Assembly (NCBI RefSeq): GCF_015555045.1
Contig: NZ_JADNJQ010000010.1
Location: 1 to 64,000, forward strand
Direction of reading: 5' to 3'
From: Collinsella aerofaciens
GTDB taxonomy: Bacteria; Actinomycetota; Coriobacteriia; Coriobacteriales; Coriobacteriaceae
Length of the DNA: 64,000 nucleotides
Below, piece after piece: positions 33,131 through 42,104 of the stretch. Made by a program: the position numbers and the translations under genes. The notes below the pieces were generated by a model. The model did no database searches and was not told where the DNA came from. It saw only the letters and a list, made by a program, of their open reading frames with translations. Each line of letters begins with the position of its first letter. Position 1 is the stretch's first letter.

Positions 33131-33152
33131 AATTATCCCGTTTGGGATAATT
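33131..33152. promoter_or_regulatory. HipB operator O2
   Basis: AATTATCCC and GGGATAATT around GTTT, inverted in the centre relative to O1, 39 bp centre to centre from it. Confidence 0.85.
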
Positions 33153-33194
33153 GTCTTAACGTGAATGACGCTCCGGGACGTTACACCGCGACGA

Positions 33195-34238
33195 CTACTC
33201 AAAGTATTGAAACTTGTTGGTCGAGAAGGCAAACGTGACGACAAAGCCTTTGCCGGGCTCGGATGCCGCGGTGACGTCGATGCCCATCTTGGAGCAGAGG
33301 CGCGCCACCAGGTAGAGGCCGATGCCCGTTGCGCGCTTGGTGGTGCGGCCGTTGTCGCCGGTAAAGCCCTTCTCGAACACGCGCGGCAGGTCGGCCGCGC
33401 TCACGCCGCAGCCGTTGTCCGCGACAGTGAGCTCGATGCGTTCGCTCGCCAGGCCCTCGTCCAGCAACGCGCCCGAAAACACGATCTTCGCGCCGTCCTC
33501 GCGCGCATATTTAATACTGTTCTGAATAAGCTGGCCCAGAATAAACTCGAGCCACTTCTCGTCGGTAAAGACCTCGAAGTCGAGGTTCTCGCACACCGGG
33601 GCCACGTGCGCCGCGATGAGCTCACGCGCGTTGGCCTTAATCGCGCCCGTCACCAAGGTCTTGAGATCCCAACGGCGAATCAGGTAGTCGCGCTCCACGA
33701 CTTCCGAGCGCGCGTAGTACAGCGCCTGGTCGATATAGCGCTCCACGCGAGCCAGCTCACGGCCCAGGTCATCCACGCGCGACAGGTCGTCTTCGCTGCC
33801 ATCCAGGTTTTCCAAAATCAGATGAGCCGCCGCCAGGGGCAGTTTGGCCTCGTGGACCCAGCTCTCGATATAGTCGCGATAGTCATCGGTCTGACGCCGG
33901 CCTTCGGCAACCTCGTCGCAAGCGGCTTTGCCCACCCGGCGCAAGACCTCGTACTCGAGCTCGCCCTCGGCATAGGTCGGGCATTGCACCATCTCCTGCA
34001 CCCATGCGGGGCTCTCGAGCTCCTCTGCCGCGCGCTCCAGCTGACGCAGAAAACGGCGGCGACGCGCGTACTCGACCACGATGCCGAGCATACCAAAGAT
34101 AAAGGAAACGCCGACCGCCACGACCACAATAGAAACGGGTGCACCGGCGACCGTCAGCACAAAGCAGCTCAGCAGCACGCCGCACGTCCACACGGCGACG
34201 GGAAGCAGCGCATCTTTAAAGAACTTGCCAAACGACAT
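33195..34238 (-). CDS. Intramembrane-sensing histidine kinase, BceS-like
   Basis: The 347-aa kinase has two membrane helices within residues 10-55 with almost no external loop, a coiled region, the phosphorylated His in ESWVHEAKLPLAA (about H129), an N box in QLIQNSIKYA and G boxes DNGCGV and GIGLYLVARLC. This layout matches BceS/GraS kinases that respond to cell-wall antibiotics, normally through a partner ABC transporter. No such transporter is next to it. It lies 9 nt after the response regulator gene. An AGGGG site precedes the ATG. Confidence 0.92.
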   Translation of the reverse strand: MSFGKFFKDALLPVAVWTCGVLLSCFVLTVAGAPVSIVVVAVGVSFIFGMLGIVVEYARRRRFLRQLERAAEELESPAWVQEMVQCPTYAEGELEYEVLRRVGKAACDEVAEGRRQTDDYRDYIESWVHEAKLPLAAAHLILENLDGSEDDLSRVDDLGRELARVERYIDQALYYARSEVVERDYLIRRWDLKTLVTGAIKANARELIAAHVAPVCENLDFEVFTDEKWLEFILGQLIQNSIKYAREDGAKIVFSGALLDEGLASERIELTVADNGCGVSAADLPRVFEKGFTGDNGRTTKRATGIGLYLVARLCSKMGIDVTAASEPGKGFVVTFAFSTNKFQYFE

Positions 34239-34247
34239 AGCCGGCCC

Positions 34248-34919
34248 CTAGACCGAATAGCCTTGGCCGCGATGCGTAGTCAAATACCCCTTGATGCCGA
34301 TTTTTTCGAGCGTGGTGCGCAGGCGGTTGATGTTGACAGTGAGCGTATTGTCGTCCACGAAGGCGTCGGAGTCCCACAGGTCCTGCATGATAGCCGAGCG
34401 CGAAACGATCTTGCCCGCGCGGCTCAGAAGCAGCGAGAGGATACGCAGCTCGTTTTTGGTGAGCTCGGTGCTGGTGCCCGTTTGCGTGTTGGTGACCATG
34501 GAGCGTGCGAGGTCGAGCTCCAGTCCCTTGTGGACGAGCGTGCTGCGCTCGCCCGCCGCCGCGGTGCGACGCAGCAGTGCGTTGATGCGCGCCACAAGCA
34601 CGCGCGCGCTATAGGGCTTGGGAACAAAGTCGTCCGCGCCGAGCGTCATGGCCATGACCTCGTCGATCTCGGTCGTGCGCGACGTGAGAACGATGATGGG
34701 GACCTCGGATTCGCGACGGACCTCATGGCAGATGTGCTGGCCGTCTTTGACAGGGAGTGTGAGATCGAGCAGCACCAGGTCGGGCGCGGCGGCGAGAATA
34801 TCGCGCGAGACATGCTCAAACGATTCGCAGGCCTCGATTTCAAACCCGGCGCGGGCAAGGATGTCGACAAGCTCACGACGAATGGGCTCGTCGTCCTCAA
34901 CGACATAAATCAGCGCCAT
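34248..34919 (-). CDS. OmpR-family response regulator, BceR-like
   Basis: The 223-aa protein has a receiver domain (acidic pocket E8-D9-D10, phosphorylated D52 in LLDLTLP, K101 in PKPYS) and a C-terminal winged helix (LTKNELRILSLLLSRAGKIV, TVNINRLRTTLEKIG, HRGQGYSV). It pairs with the kinase just downstream. Frames extending upstream to 35558 are not real; ATG 34919 has GGGGAG upstream. Confidence 0.95.
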   Translation of the reverse strand: MALIYVVEDDEPIRRELVDILARAGFEIEACESFEHVSRDILAAAPDLVLLDLTLPVKDGQHICHEVRRESEVPIIVLTSRTTEIDEVMAMTLGADDFVPKPYSARVLVARINALLRRTAAAGERSTLVHKGLELDLARSMVTNTQTGTSTELTKNELRILSLLLSRAGKIVSRSAIMQDLWDSDAFVDDNTLTVNINRLRTTLEKIGIKGYLTTHRGQGYSV

Positions 34920-35055
34920 GGATTTCGCTCCCCTCTTGGTTGTCTTGCCACCATTATGGCTGCGAAACTGCAGGTGCGCACCGCGCGCGGTACCAAGGTG
35001 ACAGAACTGTTCGCGAGCGGGGGCGTTTTGTCCGCCTCGCACTCGCAGCGGCGGC

Positions 35056-35100
35056 GGGGACCAAAATGATTCTTTAATCCCCGTCCCAGAAAAATCATTT
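35056..35100. repeat. GGGAC-type palindrome, AATGATT arms
   Basis: AAATGATT and AATCATTT (about 35064-35071 and 35093-35100) enclose CTTTAATCCCCGTCCC. The right arm overlaps the TTA that is the stop codon of the next gene. Confidence 0.75.
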
Positions 35101-35806
35101 AGCGGCGGGCACGGAGCTTTTCGTAGCCTTCGGCGAAGAAGGCGACCGTGGCGGCGTCGGCCTCGGCGGCGTTCGTCTCGGTCGCGGGGACCACGCCGTG
35201 CTCGTCGCTCACTAGGAACAGCGCACCCTTGAGCTGCGCGGGAATGTCTACGCGCGTGACCGGGATTCCCTTGGTCTGGGCCAGCTGCTCGATGAGCGTC
35301 GCCGTGCCACACAGACACTCGTCCGCTGGCACCACAAAGGCGAGCTCGCCGTTGTTGACGGCGGCGAGCAGCTCGGGCGCCACGCCGGTTTCGTCGGCCT
35401 CGGAGCGGGCCTCTGCGGAACGGGCACGCAGCGCCTTGGCCGACGTATCGGCGAGCGGCTCGTACTCCCCCACCGTCATGGCGGCGTTGCCGTTGATGTC
35501 GATCACCAGCATGAGCACGCCGTCGCGTGCGGTGTAATCGCCCTCGGCAAGCGACCACTCAACGTGCTGTTTGGCCCAGCTGAGCATGTTATGGGTGAGT
35601 GGCTCGCCCTGCACCAAGCGCTCGGACAGTGCGCGAATGTGGCGGTTGAGCATGGGTACCTTTTTGTTGGACATGCGCCAACGGCAGACAAGCGCGGGCT
35701 TGTCGAGCGTAAACTTCTCGACCGCCTCCTGATTGGCGCAAAAGTCCTCGTACGCACGCTGATCCTCGGCATTGCCAAACAGCTCGGCATCATCAATCTG
35801 GGGCAT
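35099..35806 (-). CDS. Conserved hypothetical protein
   Basis: I do not recognise this 235-aa protein. It is soluble, acidic, without signal peptide. Visible segments include CRWRMSNKKVPMLNRHI, GVLMLVIDINGNAAMTVGEY (a beta hairpin) and FVVPADECLCGTATLIEQL. The last looks like a turn with cysteines. ATG 35806 is preferred to ATGs three and eight codons earlier because AAAGG stands 7 nt before it. It follows purH after a terminator and precedes the two-component system. No function inferred. Confidence 0.75.
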   Translation of the reverse strand: MPQIDDAELFGNAEDQRAYEDFCANQEAVEKFTLDKPALVCRWRMSNKKVPMLNRHIRALSERLVQGEPLTHNMLSWAKQHVEWSLAEGDYTARDGVLMLVIDINGNAAMTVGEYEPLADTSAKALRARSAEARSEADETGVAPELLAAVNNGELAFVVPADECLCGTATLIEQLAQTKGIPVTRVDIPAQLKGALFLVSDEHGVVPATETNAAEADAATVAFFAEGYEKLRARR

Positions 35807-35846
35807 GGTCATACCTTTCGTGTTAGTCATTCCGTCCTCTTATACC

Positions 35847-35882
35847 AAAAAGACGGCCCTCCAAACGGAGCGACCGTCTTTT
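35847..35882 (-). terminator. Terminator of purH
   Basis: AAAGACGG pairs with CCGTCTTT, extended by CGCTCC/GGAG with mismatches; T5 follows on the minus strand. Confidence 0.9.
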
Positions 35883-35911
35883 GCGGAGATTATTTTGTCC
35901 CGGGGCGAAAC

Positions 35912-37519
35912 TTAGTGCCTAAAATGCCTGGCCCCTGTGAAGACCATCGCAATACCATGCTCGTTGCAGGCCTGGACGCTCTCGTCGTCGCGCTTGGAGC
36001 CGCCAGGCTGGATGATGCAGGTCACGCCGTGCGCGGCAAGCACGTCGACGTTGTCGCGGAACGGGAAGAACGCGTCGCTTGCACAGGCAAAGCCGCCCTT
36101 CTCCACGCCCTCGCGCTCGCAGAAGTCCTCGGCGCGCTCGCAGGCAAGCAGTGCAGAGTCAACGCGGTTGGGCTGACCCGGGCCCATGCCAATGCCGGCC
36201 TTACCCTTGGAGACCAGGATGGCGTTGGACTTGACGCCCTTGCAGACCTTCCAGGCAAACTCGAGCTCGGCCATCTCGGCGTCGGTGGGCTTGCGGTCGG
36301 TGGGGAACGTAAAGGTCGCAGGATCCTCGGTCACGTGGTCGACCTCCTGCACCAGCATGCCGCCGTCGACGGAGCGCAGCTCCACCTGGGCGCCGTGGTC
36401 CACGCCGCCGGTGGCCAGCACGCGCAGGTTGGGGCGCTTGGCCATGCGCTCGAGCGCCTCGGCAGTGTAGCTCGGGGCGATGATAACCTCGACGAACTGC
36501 TTGTTCTGATCGGCAAAGTGCTCAACCAGCTCATAGGGAACCTCGCGGTTGCAGGCGATGATGCCGCCGAAGGCGCTCTTGGGATCGCAGGCGAAGGCGC
36601 GGTCGTAGGCGGCCGTGATGTCCTCGGCCACGGCGGAGCCGCAGGGGTTCTGATGCTTGAGGATCACGCAGGCCGGCTCGTCGAACTCGCGGACCAGGTT
36701 CCAAGCGGCGTCGGCATCCAGATAGTTGTTGTAGCTGAGCGGCTTGCCCTGGATCTGCTCGGAGCCCACGAGCGGGAACTGCGAGCTCGCGGTATTCTCG
36801 CAGCCCTCGGCAAAGCGATAGACCGTGGCCTTTTGCTGCGGGTTCTCGCCATAGCGCAGGTCGTCGACCTTCTCCAGCGAGATCTCGAGCTTGGCAGAGG
36901 TGTCCGCCACGTCGCTTGCCTGGGCGGCAAGCCAACGGGAGATAGCCGTGTCGTAGGCGGCGGTGGTCTGGTAGACCTTCACCTGCAGGCGACGACGGGT
37001 GGAAAGCGTGGTGCAGCCACCGGTCTCGCGCATCTCGGCCAGGACGGCATCATAGTCGGCCGGGTCGGAGATGACGGTAACGCTCGCGGCGTTCTTGGCG
37101 GCAGAGCGCAGCATGGAGGGGCCACCGATGTCGATGTGCTCGATGGCGTCCGCGAAGGTGACCTCGGGGTTGGCGACGGTCTTCTCGAACTCGTACAGGT
37201 TGACGACGACCAGGTCGATCAGCTTAATGCCGTGCTGAGCAGCCTCCTGCATGTGCTGCTCGGAATCGCGGCGGGCCAGCAGCGCGCCGTGAACCTTGGG
37301 GTGCAGGGTCTTAACGCGGCCGTCCATCATCTCGGGATAGCCCGTGAACTCCTCGATGGGGGTTACGGGGACGCCCGCGTCCTCGATGGCACGAGCCGTG
37401 CCGCCCGTAGAGATGATCTCGACGCCAAAGTCATCGACCAGCGTCCGTGCGAAATCGACGACGCCCGTCTTATCGGTAACCGAGATCAACGCGCGTGCGA
37501 TCTTCACATCAGATCCCAT
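35912..37519 (-). CDS. purH: Bifunctional AICAR transformylase/IMP cyclohydrolase
   Basis: The 535-aa protein has the N-terminal MGS-like IMP cyclohydrolase domain (ALISVTDKTGVVDFARTL, STGGTARAIEDAGV) and the C-terminal transformylase domain (KHQNPCGSAVAED, AFGGIIACNREV). It makes the last two steps of purine synthesis, AICAR to IMP, using 10-formyl-THF. Length is normal. AGGAGG precedes ATG 37519. No other pur genes are near. No purine riboswitch is visible in the 277-nt leader region. Confidence 0.97.
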   Translation of the reverse strand: MGSDVKIARALISVTDKTGVVDFARTLVDDFGVEIISTGGTARAIEDAGVPVTPIEEFTGYPEMMDGRVKTLHPKVHGALLARRDSEQHMQEAAQHGIKLIDLVVVNLYEFEKTVANPEVTFADAIEHIDIGGPSMLRSAAKNAASVTVISDPADYDAVLAEMRETGGCTTLSTRRRLQVKVYQTTAAYDTAISRWLAAQASDVADTSAKLEISLEKVDDLRYGENPQQKATVYRFAEGCENTASSQFPLVGSEQIQGKPLSYNNYLDADAAWNLVREFDEPACVILKHQNPCGSAVAEDITAAYDRAFACDPKSAFGGIIACNREVPYELVEHFADQNKQFVEVIIAPSYTAEALERMAKRPNLRVLATGGVDHGAQVELRSVDGGMLVQEVDHVTEDPATFTFPTDRKPTDAEMAELEFAWKVCKGVKSNAILVSKGKAGIGMGPGQPNRVDSALLACERAEDFCEREGVEKGGFACASDAFFPFRDNVDVLAAHGVTCIIQPGGSKRDDESVQACNEHGIAMVFTGARHFRH

Positions 37520-37796
37520 GCAGTCCTCCTGTCTGGTACGCCGCCGTGCTCTGTGAGCCGGTGATACGTCGATCTGCAGCGCTCGCGCAGCGGCATTGAA
37601 AATACTGATTCAATGTAGCGCATCGAGCGCATCGATGCACCCCGCAACGGGCGCATATGCAGAAAAAGTTTGCGAGCGGAGGGGATGGGCACGGCACCGG
37701 GCACGGTGAGTTCATGGAACACAGGGGCACCATAATTAGATGCCAATAGCGTGGTAGAATTGTGCTCGATATGCATCCGCAAAAGAAAGAGGCACC

Positions 37797-38438
37797 ATGG
37801 TCTCGCGGGTTCTCTGCCGACCGTTTGATACCGAAGACTTCGACGCCATCGCGTTGATTCTGCAGCAGCTTTGGCATAACAATTCGGATAACGATGAGTA
37901 CAACCGCCTCGAGGCCGCGTGCGACCTCGCCTATTGCCTTTCGTCTTCGACGTTTTCGCAGGTTGCCGTAATCGACGGTCAGGCGCGCGGCATTGCGCTC
38001 GCGCGTGCGGGACAGAGCTCCGGCGCCACCGTTAAGGAACATTGGCTGGATACCGAACGCGCACTGCTATCGCAAATGCGCGAGCTGGAGCCCGATGCCT
38101 GCGCCGAGTATCTCTCGTTTGTGCGCGCAACCATCCGAACCAACAACCGCCTGCTCGAAAGCAGCCCGTTACCACACGACAACGAGGTCACGCTGCTTGC
38201 CGTAGATCGCGACGTCCATGGCCTGGGCGTTGGCTCGGTGTTGCTCGACGCCGCAGTCTCGTACCTGTCCTCGCGCGGGGCGACGAGGGCGCACCTGTAC
38301 ACCGACTCCAACTGCTCGTGGAAGTTCTACGAACTGCACGGCTTTAAGCGCACGGCCACGCACCGCGCCAACCGCGAAGAGCGCCGTCACGAAATGCCGC
38401 GCGAAAGCTTCCTCTACGAACTCGACCTAACAGCCTAG
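37797..38438 (+). CDS. GNAT family N-acetyltransferase
   Basis: The 213-aa protein has the acetyl-CoA binding motif DRDVHGLGVGSVLLDAA at about residues 137-153 and the late SNCSWKFYELHGFKR strand-helix typical of GNATs. The substrate is unknown. The N-terminal 110 residues are helical and may form the acceptor site. AAGAGG precedes the ATG; TAGAAT at about 37756 could be its -10. It is divergent from purH and ends at a GGGAC-type palindrome. Confidence 0.9.
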   Translation: MVSRVLCRPFDTEDFDAIALILQQLWHNNSDNDEYNRLEAACDLAYCLSSSTFSQVAVIDGQARGIALARAGQSSGATVKEHWLDTERALLSQMRELEPDACAEYLSFVRATIRTNNRLLESSPLPHDNEVTLLAVDRDVHGLGVGSVLLDAAVSYLSSRGATRAHLYTDSNCSWKFYELHGFKRTATHRANREERRHEMPRESFLYELDLTA

Positions 38439-38453
38439 GCCCAGCAGCCATAC

Positions 38454-38484
38454 CTAGTCATTTAGGAACGTCCCCAGTGACTAG
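38454..38484. repeat. GGGAC-type palindrome, CTAGTCA arms
   Basis: CTAGTCA and TGACTAG enclose TTTAGGAACGTCCCCAG. A second GGGGACA follows at about 38490. Confidence 0.85.
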
Positions 38485-38515
38485 TCGTTGGGGACAGTCT
38501 TCGTAGGTAGCGCAT

Positions 38516-38562
38516 AAAAAGGGATGGGCTTTCCCCGACGGCTGTCGAGAAAAGCCCATCCC
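38516..38562 (-). terminator. Terminator of the DUF2207 gene
   Basis: GGGATGGGCTTT pairs with AAAGCCCATCCC; T5 follows on the minus strand. Confidence 0.92.
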
Positions 38563-38576
38563 ATAGCTTACGACCG

Positions 38577-40520
38577 TTAGAACGTTCCGCCGCCGCCTCC
38601 GCCGACGCCGCCGCCTCCGCCGCCCGAGAAGCCGCCGCCTCCGCCGCCGCCCGAGCTGTCCGAGCTCGACGCGAGCTCACGGATGCTCTCGTGATACACG
38701 CCGTCGAACGAATCGAGCGGCGACTCGGTACCGTAATGATGGTAGTACCACCAGTAGCAGGGGTAATTGTCGTAGAAACCGTCGGCCTCGCGCACCTCGG
38801 GAGGAACAGCCTCGGCAAGCTGACGCAGGACTTCCTTCGAAACACCCAGCGCCGCACCCATCACCAGAAGTTTATTCCACAGGACCAGATCGCCGGGGAC
38901 GGCTTCCTTTAGACGCGTGAAATCCTCAAGCCAATGCTTGAGCGCCTTGCAGCGAGCCGCCACCTCGGCGCCCTCCGGCGTAAAGCGGCGGAACGTAAGG
39001 CCCACGCCAATACCCACCAGCACAATCGGCACCGAGATAACCGCGGCGATAATGTTCGCCTGTGCGCCGTCGGTAAAGAAGATGGATCCCGCGGGAATAC
39101 AGGCGATCAGAATACCAAGAACCAGGCAAAACACCATTGCGACAATGCCGTCCGAGGCAATGTACTCGCTATCGGCCAGCTTGCCCTTAACGGTGTTCTG
39201 ATAGTCCTCGAGCTTGTCGCCCACGGGTGTAGCGTGCTGCTTGACGTAGTGCTGCAGCTCGTCGAACGTGCGCGAGCGATCGCCGTTCTCGTCGGGCTTA
39301 GCACCGGCAAAGAAGACCTTGAGCACCATGTGGTCAATGCCCTTGGCCGACTTCCAGCCCGCATCACTCACCGTCACGCGATACGTCTGCTCTTCTTTTT
39401 CACGCCCCAACAGACCCTTCTTAGCCTTAGTCACGGTCGCCTGCTCCAGCTTAATCACACGGTCGTCAGTGAGCTTCATGAGCGTGGCGATATATGCCTG
39501 ATCGGGCACCTCGTTCCAGCTCATGAGGGCCGAAAGCACAGCGGGATGGTCGGCCGAAGGCACATCGCGGAAATATTCGTCCTGGAAAAGCGGCTTGGGC
39601 TTGCGGCGGCGCAGCTTGAGCACAACGATTGTGCCGGTAAAGGCCACCGCCGCGACAACACTTAGTACGGCAAGTACATTGGCAATCATGCGAGCGTGAG
39701 CGCGGCGGGCGTTAGCCTCGTCGGCCCATGCCTTCTCCTCGCTCAGGATTGTCGGCATGCGCTCCTCGCTCGAAGCGGAAAGCCAAGGCACCCAATCGCT
39801 GGGGAAGGTGATGCGCGCCTCGGCGAATTCGCCCTGATGCACGCAGGGAATGGTATAGGTGACCATGGGTTCATCCGCATCGAGCGATACGTCGCCCGTC
39901 AGCGGGCCGTGGCCCCATGCGCGGAAGTTATCGCCCTTGACGGCCGCCGTCCCGGCGGCGGCATTTGCGAAGCACACTTCCATCTCGACATCATCGGAAT
40001 CCGCAGACCAGCCGTCGCCCACAAACTTCCAGTAGAGCTCGGCGGTATCGGACCAGTTCATAACCGCACCGGTCATGGTGTAACTCACGTAATAGATCGC
40101 GCTGTCGCCGCTCTCGTGGGGGCTGAACACCTTGATTCTTACGCCGCTGTCGGACTGCTCAACCGTATAAACGCCGTTGTCGCCTTTGTTTGCGCTGTCG
40201 ACCTTGTTAAACGCGGTGTCGTCTTCCTCGACGCTCAGCACATTGACGCCCGCCGCGCCGCCCTGCTGGTTAGAGCCTGTATTGATCTCCCAAAACACGC
40301 CGTTGATGTCGTCATCGAAATCAAACTGGCGTCCCTCGACAACGGTCAGCGAGCCGTCGGCCTCGACCGTGGCACCGATATAGGTTTGGGTCATGGAGTA
40401 GCCGTCGGCACGCGCAACGGCGGGCAACAGCAGCAGTGCGCACGCGACGAGCGCGCAAATGGAAACAAATCGCGCAAACGGGCGGCGCTGCCGGCTGACT
40501 TTGGCGGCGAGGGTGTTCAT
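38577..40520 (-). CDS. DUF2207 domain membrane protein with glycine-rich C-terminus
   Basis: The 647-aa protein has a signal peptide (SICALVACALLLLPAVARA), an external beta-rich DUF2207 domain (DGYSMTQTYIGATVEADGSL onward, to about residue 260), one membrane helix, a cytoplasmic region and two further helices near residues 460-520. It ends in a Gly-rich tail (SSGGGGGGGFSGG and on). Such proteins are widespread and of unknown function. An in-frame start at 40580 lacks a ribosome site; ATG 40520 has AAGGA. It is monocistronic. Confidence 0.9.
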   Translation of the reverse strand: MNTLAAKVSRQRRPFARFVSICALVACALLLLPAVARADGYSMTQTYIGATVEADGSLTVVEGRQFDFDDDINGVFWEINTGSNQQGGAAGVNVLSVEEDDTAFNKVDSANKGDNGVYTVEQSDSGVRIKVFSPHESGDSAIYYVSYTMTGAVMNWSDTAELYWKFVGDGWSADSDDVEMEVCFANAAAGTAAVKGDNFRAWGHGPLTGDVSLDADEPMVTYTIPCVHQGEFAEARITFPSDWVPWLSASSEERMPTILSEEKAWADEANARRAHARMIANVLAVLSVVAAVAFTGTIVVLKLRRRKPKPLFQDEYFRDVPSADHPAVLSALMSWNEVPDQAYIATLMKLTDDRVIKLEQATVTKAKKGLLGREKEEQTYRVTVSDAGWKSAKGIDHMVLKVFFAGAKPDENGDRSRTFDELQHYVKQHATPVGDKLEDYQNTVKGKLADSEYIASDGIVAMVFCLVLGILIACIPAGSIFFTDGAQANIIAAVISVPIVLVGIGVGLTFRRFTPEGAEVAARCKALKHWLEDFTRLKEAVPGDLVLWNKLLVMGAALGVSKEVLRQLAEAVPPEVREADGFYDNYPCYWWYYHHYGTESPLDSFDGVYHESIRELASSSDSSGGGGGGGFSGGGGGGVGGGGGGTF

Positions 40521-40647
40521 AGGCACATCCTTTGTCTGTAAAACCAACAGCGCCATTGTCCCACGTTTGCGGGTACGCATGACGAATATCTAGGCGACCG
40601 GAGCGCCAAACGGGATGAAAGTCACGCCCGCACCCCGGCACTTGGAA

Positions 40648-40682
40648 AATGATCCATTGGGGACGGAGGAAAACGGATCATT
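40648..40682. repeat. GGGAC-type palindrome, AATGATCC arms
   Basis: AATGATCC and GGATCATT enclose ATTGGGGACGGAGGAAAAC. The core matches the element at 43904-43934. Confidence 0.85.
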
Positions 40683-40906
40683 GGGTTGAATCGACAGACA
40701 GCAACAAATTTGTCGTTTGGGACGCTCTTTGGCCGAGTCCTGCGCCAGCAATAGATACCACTTCACAGCTCCGTCACAGGTGTAGCGGCTTTGTGTGGGC
40801 GCGGCATACGCTGATTGAGCCGCCAGTCGAGGGGCATAAAACAATTGAGCGAAAACGGTTTGCCCCTTTGCCGTTCGCTCGAGGATCATGTCCCCCTTTT
40901 CCGCGG

Positions 40907-40940
40907 AAACCCCGGCAGTTGCGAAGAGCTGCCGGGGTTT
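40907..40940. terminator. Strong hairpin with no assigned gene
   Basis: AAACCCCGGCAG pairs perfectly with CTGCCGGGGTTT around a 10-nt loop. It could terminate a short unrecognised transcript starting between 40690 and 40900, or attenuate gluQ read-through. Confidence 0.75.
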
Positions 40941-41065
40941 CTGTCGTTTGTGAGGCCGAGTCGGCGTACGGCGATCGAGACGTTGGGCCGCAGACCCACC
41001 GTGCGCAATGCGCAGCGCCGCCAACTTGCGAGCCACGGAAACGCCTTCCCTACCGTGCCCCGCGC

Positions 41066-41071
41066 TATACT
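41066..41071 (+). promoter_or_regulatory. gluQ -10 box, leaderless start
   Basis: TATACT ends 7 nt before the ATG at 41079, so transcription should begin at or near the A of the start codon. No ribosome binding site and no good -35 are present. Confidence 0.55.
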
Positions 41072-41078
41072 CGTCCGC

Positions 41079-42089
41079 ATGGATATCAAAACACGCAACA
41101 TAGTAACGCCCGCCGCGGATGCACCAACGTCGCAACCCGCCTCCGTTCCCGCACCTGTCGTGGGCCGTTTTGCCCCGTCGCCCTCGGGCCGCATGCACCT
41201 GGGCAACGTGTTCAGTTGCCTGTGCTCGTGGCTTTCGGCCCGCAGCCAGGGCGGCAACATCGTGCTGCGCATCGAGGACCTGGACGATCGCTGCAAGCGC
41301 CCCGAGCTTGCCGCTCAGCTGATTGACGATCTGGCCTGGCTAGGGCTTCAGTGGGACGAAGGCCCCTACTACCAGCACGATCGCCTCGACCTGTACGAGA
41401 GCGCCTTGCACCAGCTGCAAGACGCCGGCCTCACCTATCCCTGCTTTTGCACGCGCGCCGAGCTCCACGCCGCCAGCGCGCCGCACGCCAGCGACGGCAC
41501 GCCCATCTACCGCGGCGCCTGCCGAGGCCTTTCGGCCGAAGAGGTCGCCCGCCGCAGTGCCCTGCGCGCCCCGGCCACGCGCCTACGCGTGCCCGACATC
41601 GACGACCTCGCAGGCGACGTGATCGAATTCGTGGACCGCACGTACGGGGCCCAATGCGAGGCACTCGCCACCGAGTGCGGCGATTTTTTGGTGCGCCGCA
41701 GCGACGGCGTTTTTGCCTATCAGCTAGCCGTGGTGGTCGACGACGCTGCCATGGGCGTCACCGAGGTCGTGCGCGGATGCGACCTGCTGGGCTCCACGCC
41801 GCGCCAAATCTACCTGCAGCATCTGCTGGGACTTCCCACGCCGCACTACGCACATATTCCGCTGCTCATGTCACCGGATGGCCGCCGCCTTTCCAAGCGC
41901 GACCGCGATCTGGACCTGGGCGAGCTCCGCGCCCGCTTTGGCACGCCCGAGGCGCTGCTGGGCTGGCTCGCCGGGCAAACAGGCATCGCGCCGGACGCCA
42001 CGCCACGCTCTGCCGAGCAGCTGGTCGAGCACTTTAGCTGGGATGTCATCCGCGCGCACAGGGAGAACATCACCGTAACGGCCGAGTAG
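41079..42089 (+). CDS. gluQ: Glutamyl-Q tRNA(Asp) synthetase-like protein
   Basis: The 336-aa protein is the catalytic half of a glutamyl-tRNA synthetase: FAPSPSGRMHLGNVFSCL (HIGH region), VLRIEDLDDR, the zinc site YPCFC...YRGAC, and LSKRDRD (KMSKS-like). It lacks the anticodon-binding domain. GluQ enzymes attach glutamate to queuosine in tRNA(Asp). The start MDIKTRN is chosen because frames further upstream run through non-homologous sequence. The gene seems to be translated from a leaderless mRNA. Confidence 0.93.
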   Translation: MDIKTRNIVTPAADAPTSQPASVPAPVVGRFAPSPSGRMHLGNVFSCLCSWLSARSQGGNIVLRIEDLDDRCKRPELAAQLIDDLAWLGLQWDEGPYYQHDRLDLYESALHQLQDAGLTYPCFCTRAELHAASAPHASDGTPIYRGACRGLSAEEVARRSALRAPATRLRVPDIDDLAGDVIEFVDRTYGAQCEALATECGDFLVRRSDGVFAYQLAVVVDDAAMGVTEVVRGCDLLGSTPRQIYLQHLLGLPTPHYAHIPLLMSPDGRRLSKRDRDLDLGELRARFGTPEALLGWLAGQTGIAPDATPRSAEQLVEHFSWDVIRAHRENITVTAE

Positions 42090-42104
42090 CCAAACGCCCC
42101 GCCC

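Larger units (their letters stand above)
40521..41078. other. 558-nt spacer between the DUF2207 gene and gluQ
   Basis: No convincing gene. It holds a GGGAC-type palindrome (40648-40682), a broken inverted repeat GAGCG-AACGG/CCGTTCGCTC around GCCCC (about 40850-40880), a strong hairpin terminator with no obvious upstream gene (40907-40940) and the gluQ -10 box. Confidence 0.7.

Noticed and set aside
34920-35558. N-terminal extension of the response regulator
   Set aside because: Runs through the hypothetical gene in another frame; the real start at 34919 has a ribosome site and gives a complete receiver domain.
37520-37796. Purine riboswitch before purH
   Set aside because: No aptamer-like conserved core or paired arms seen in the leader region.
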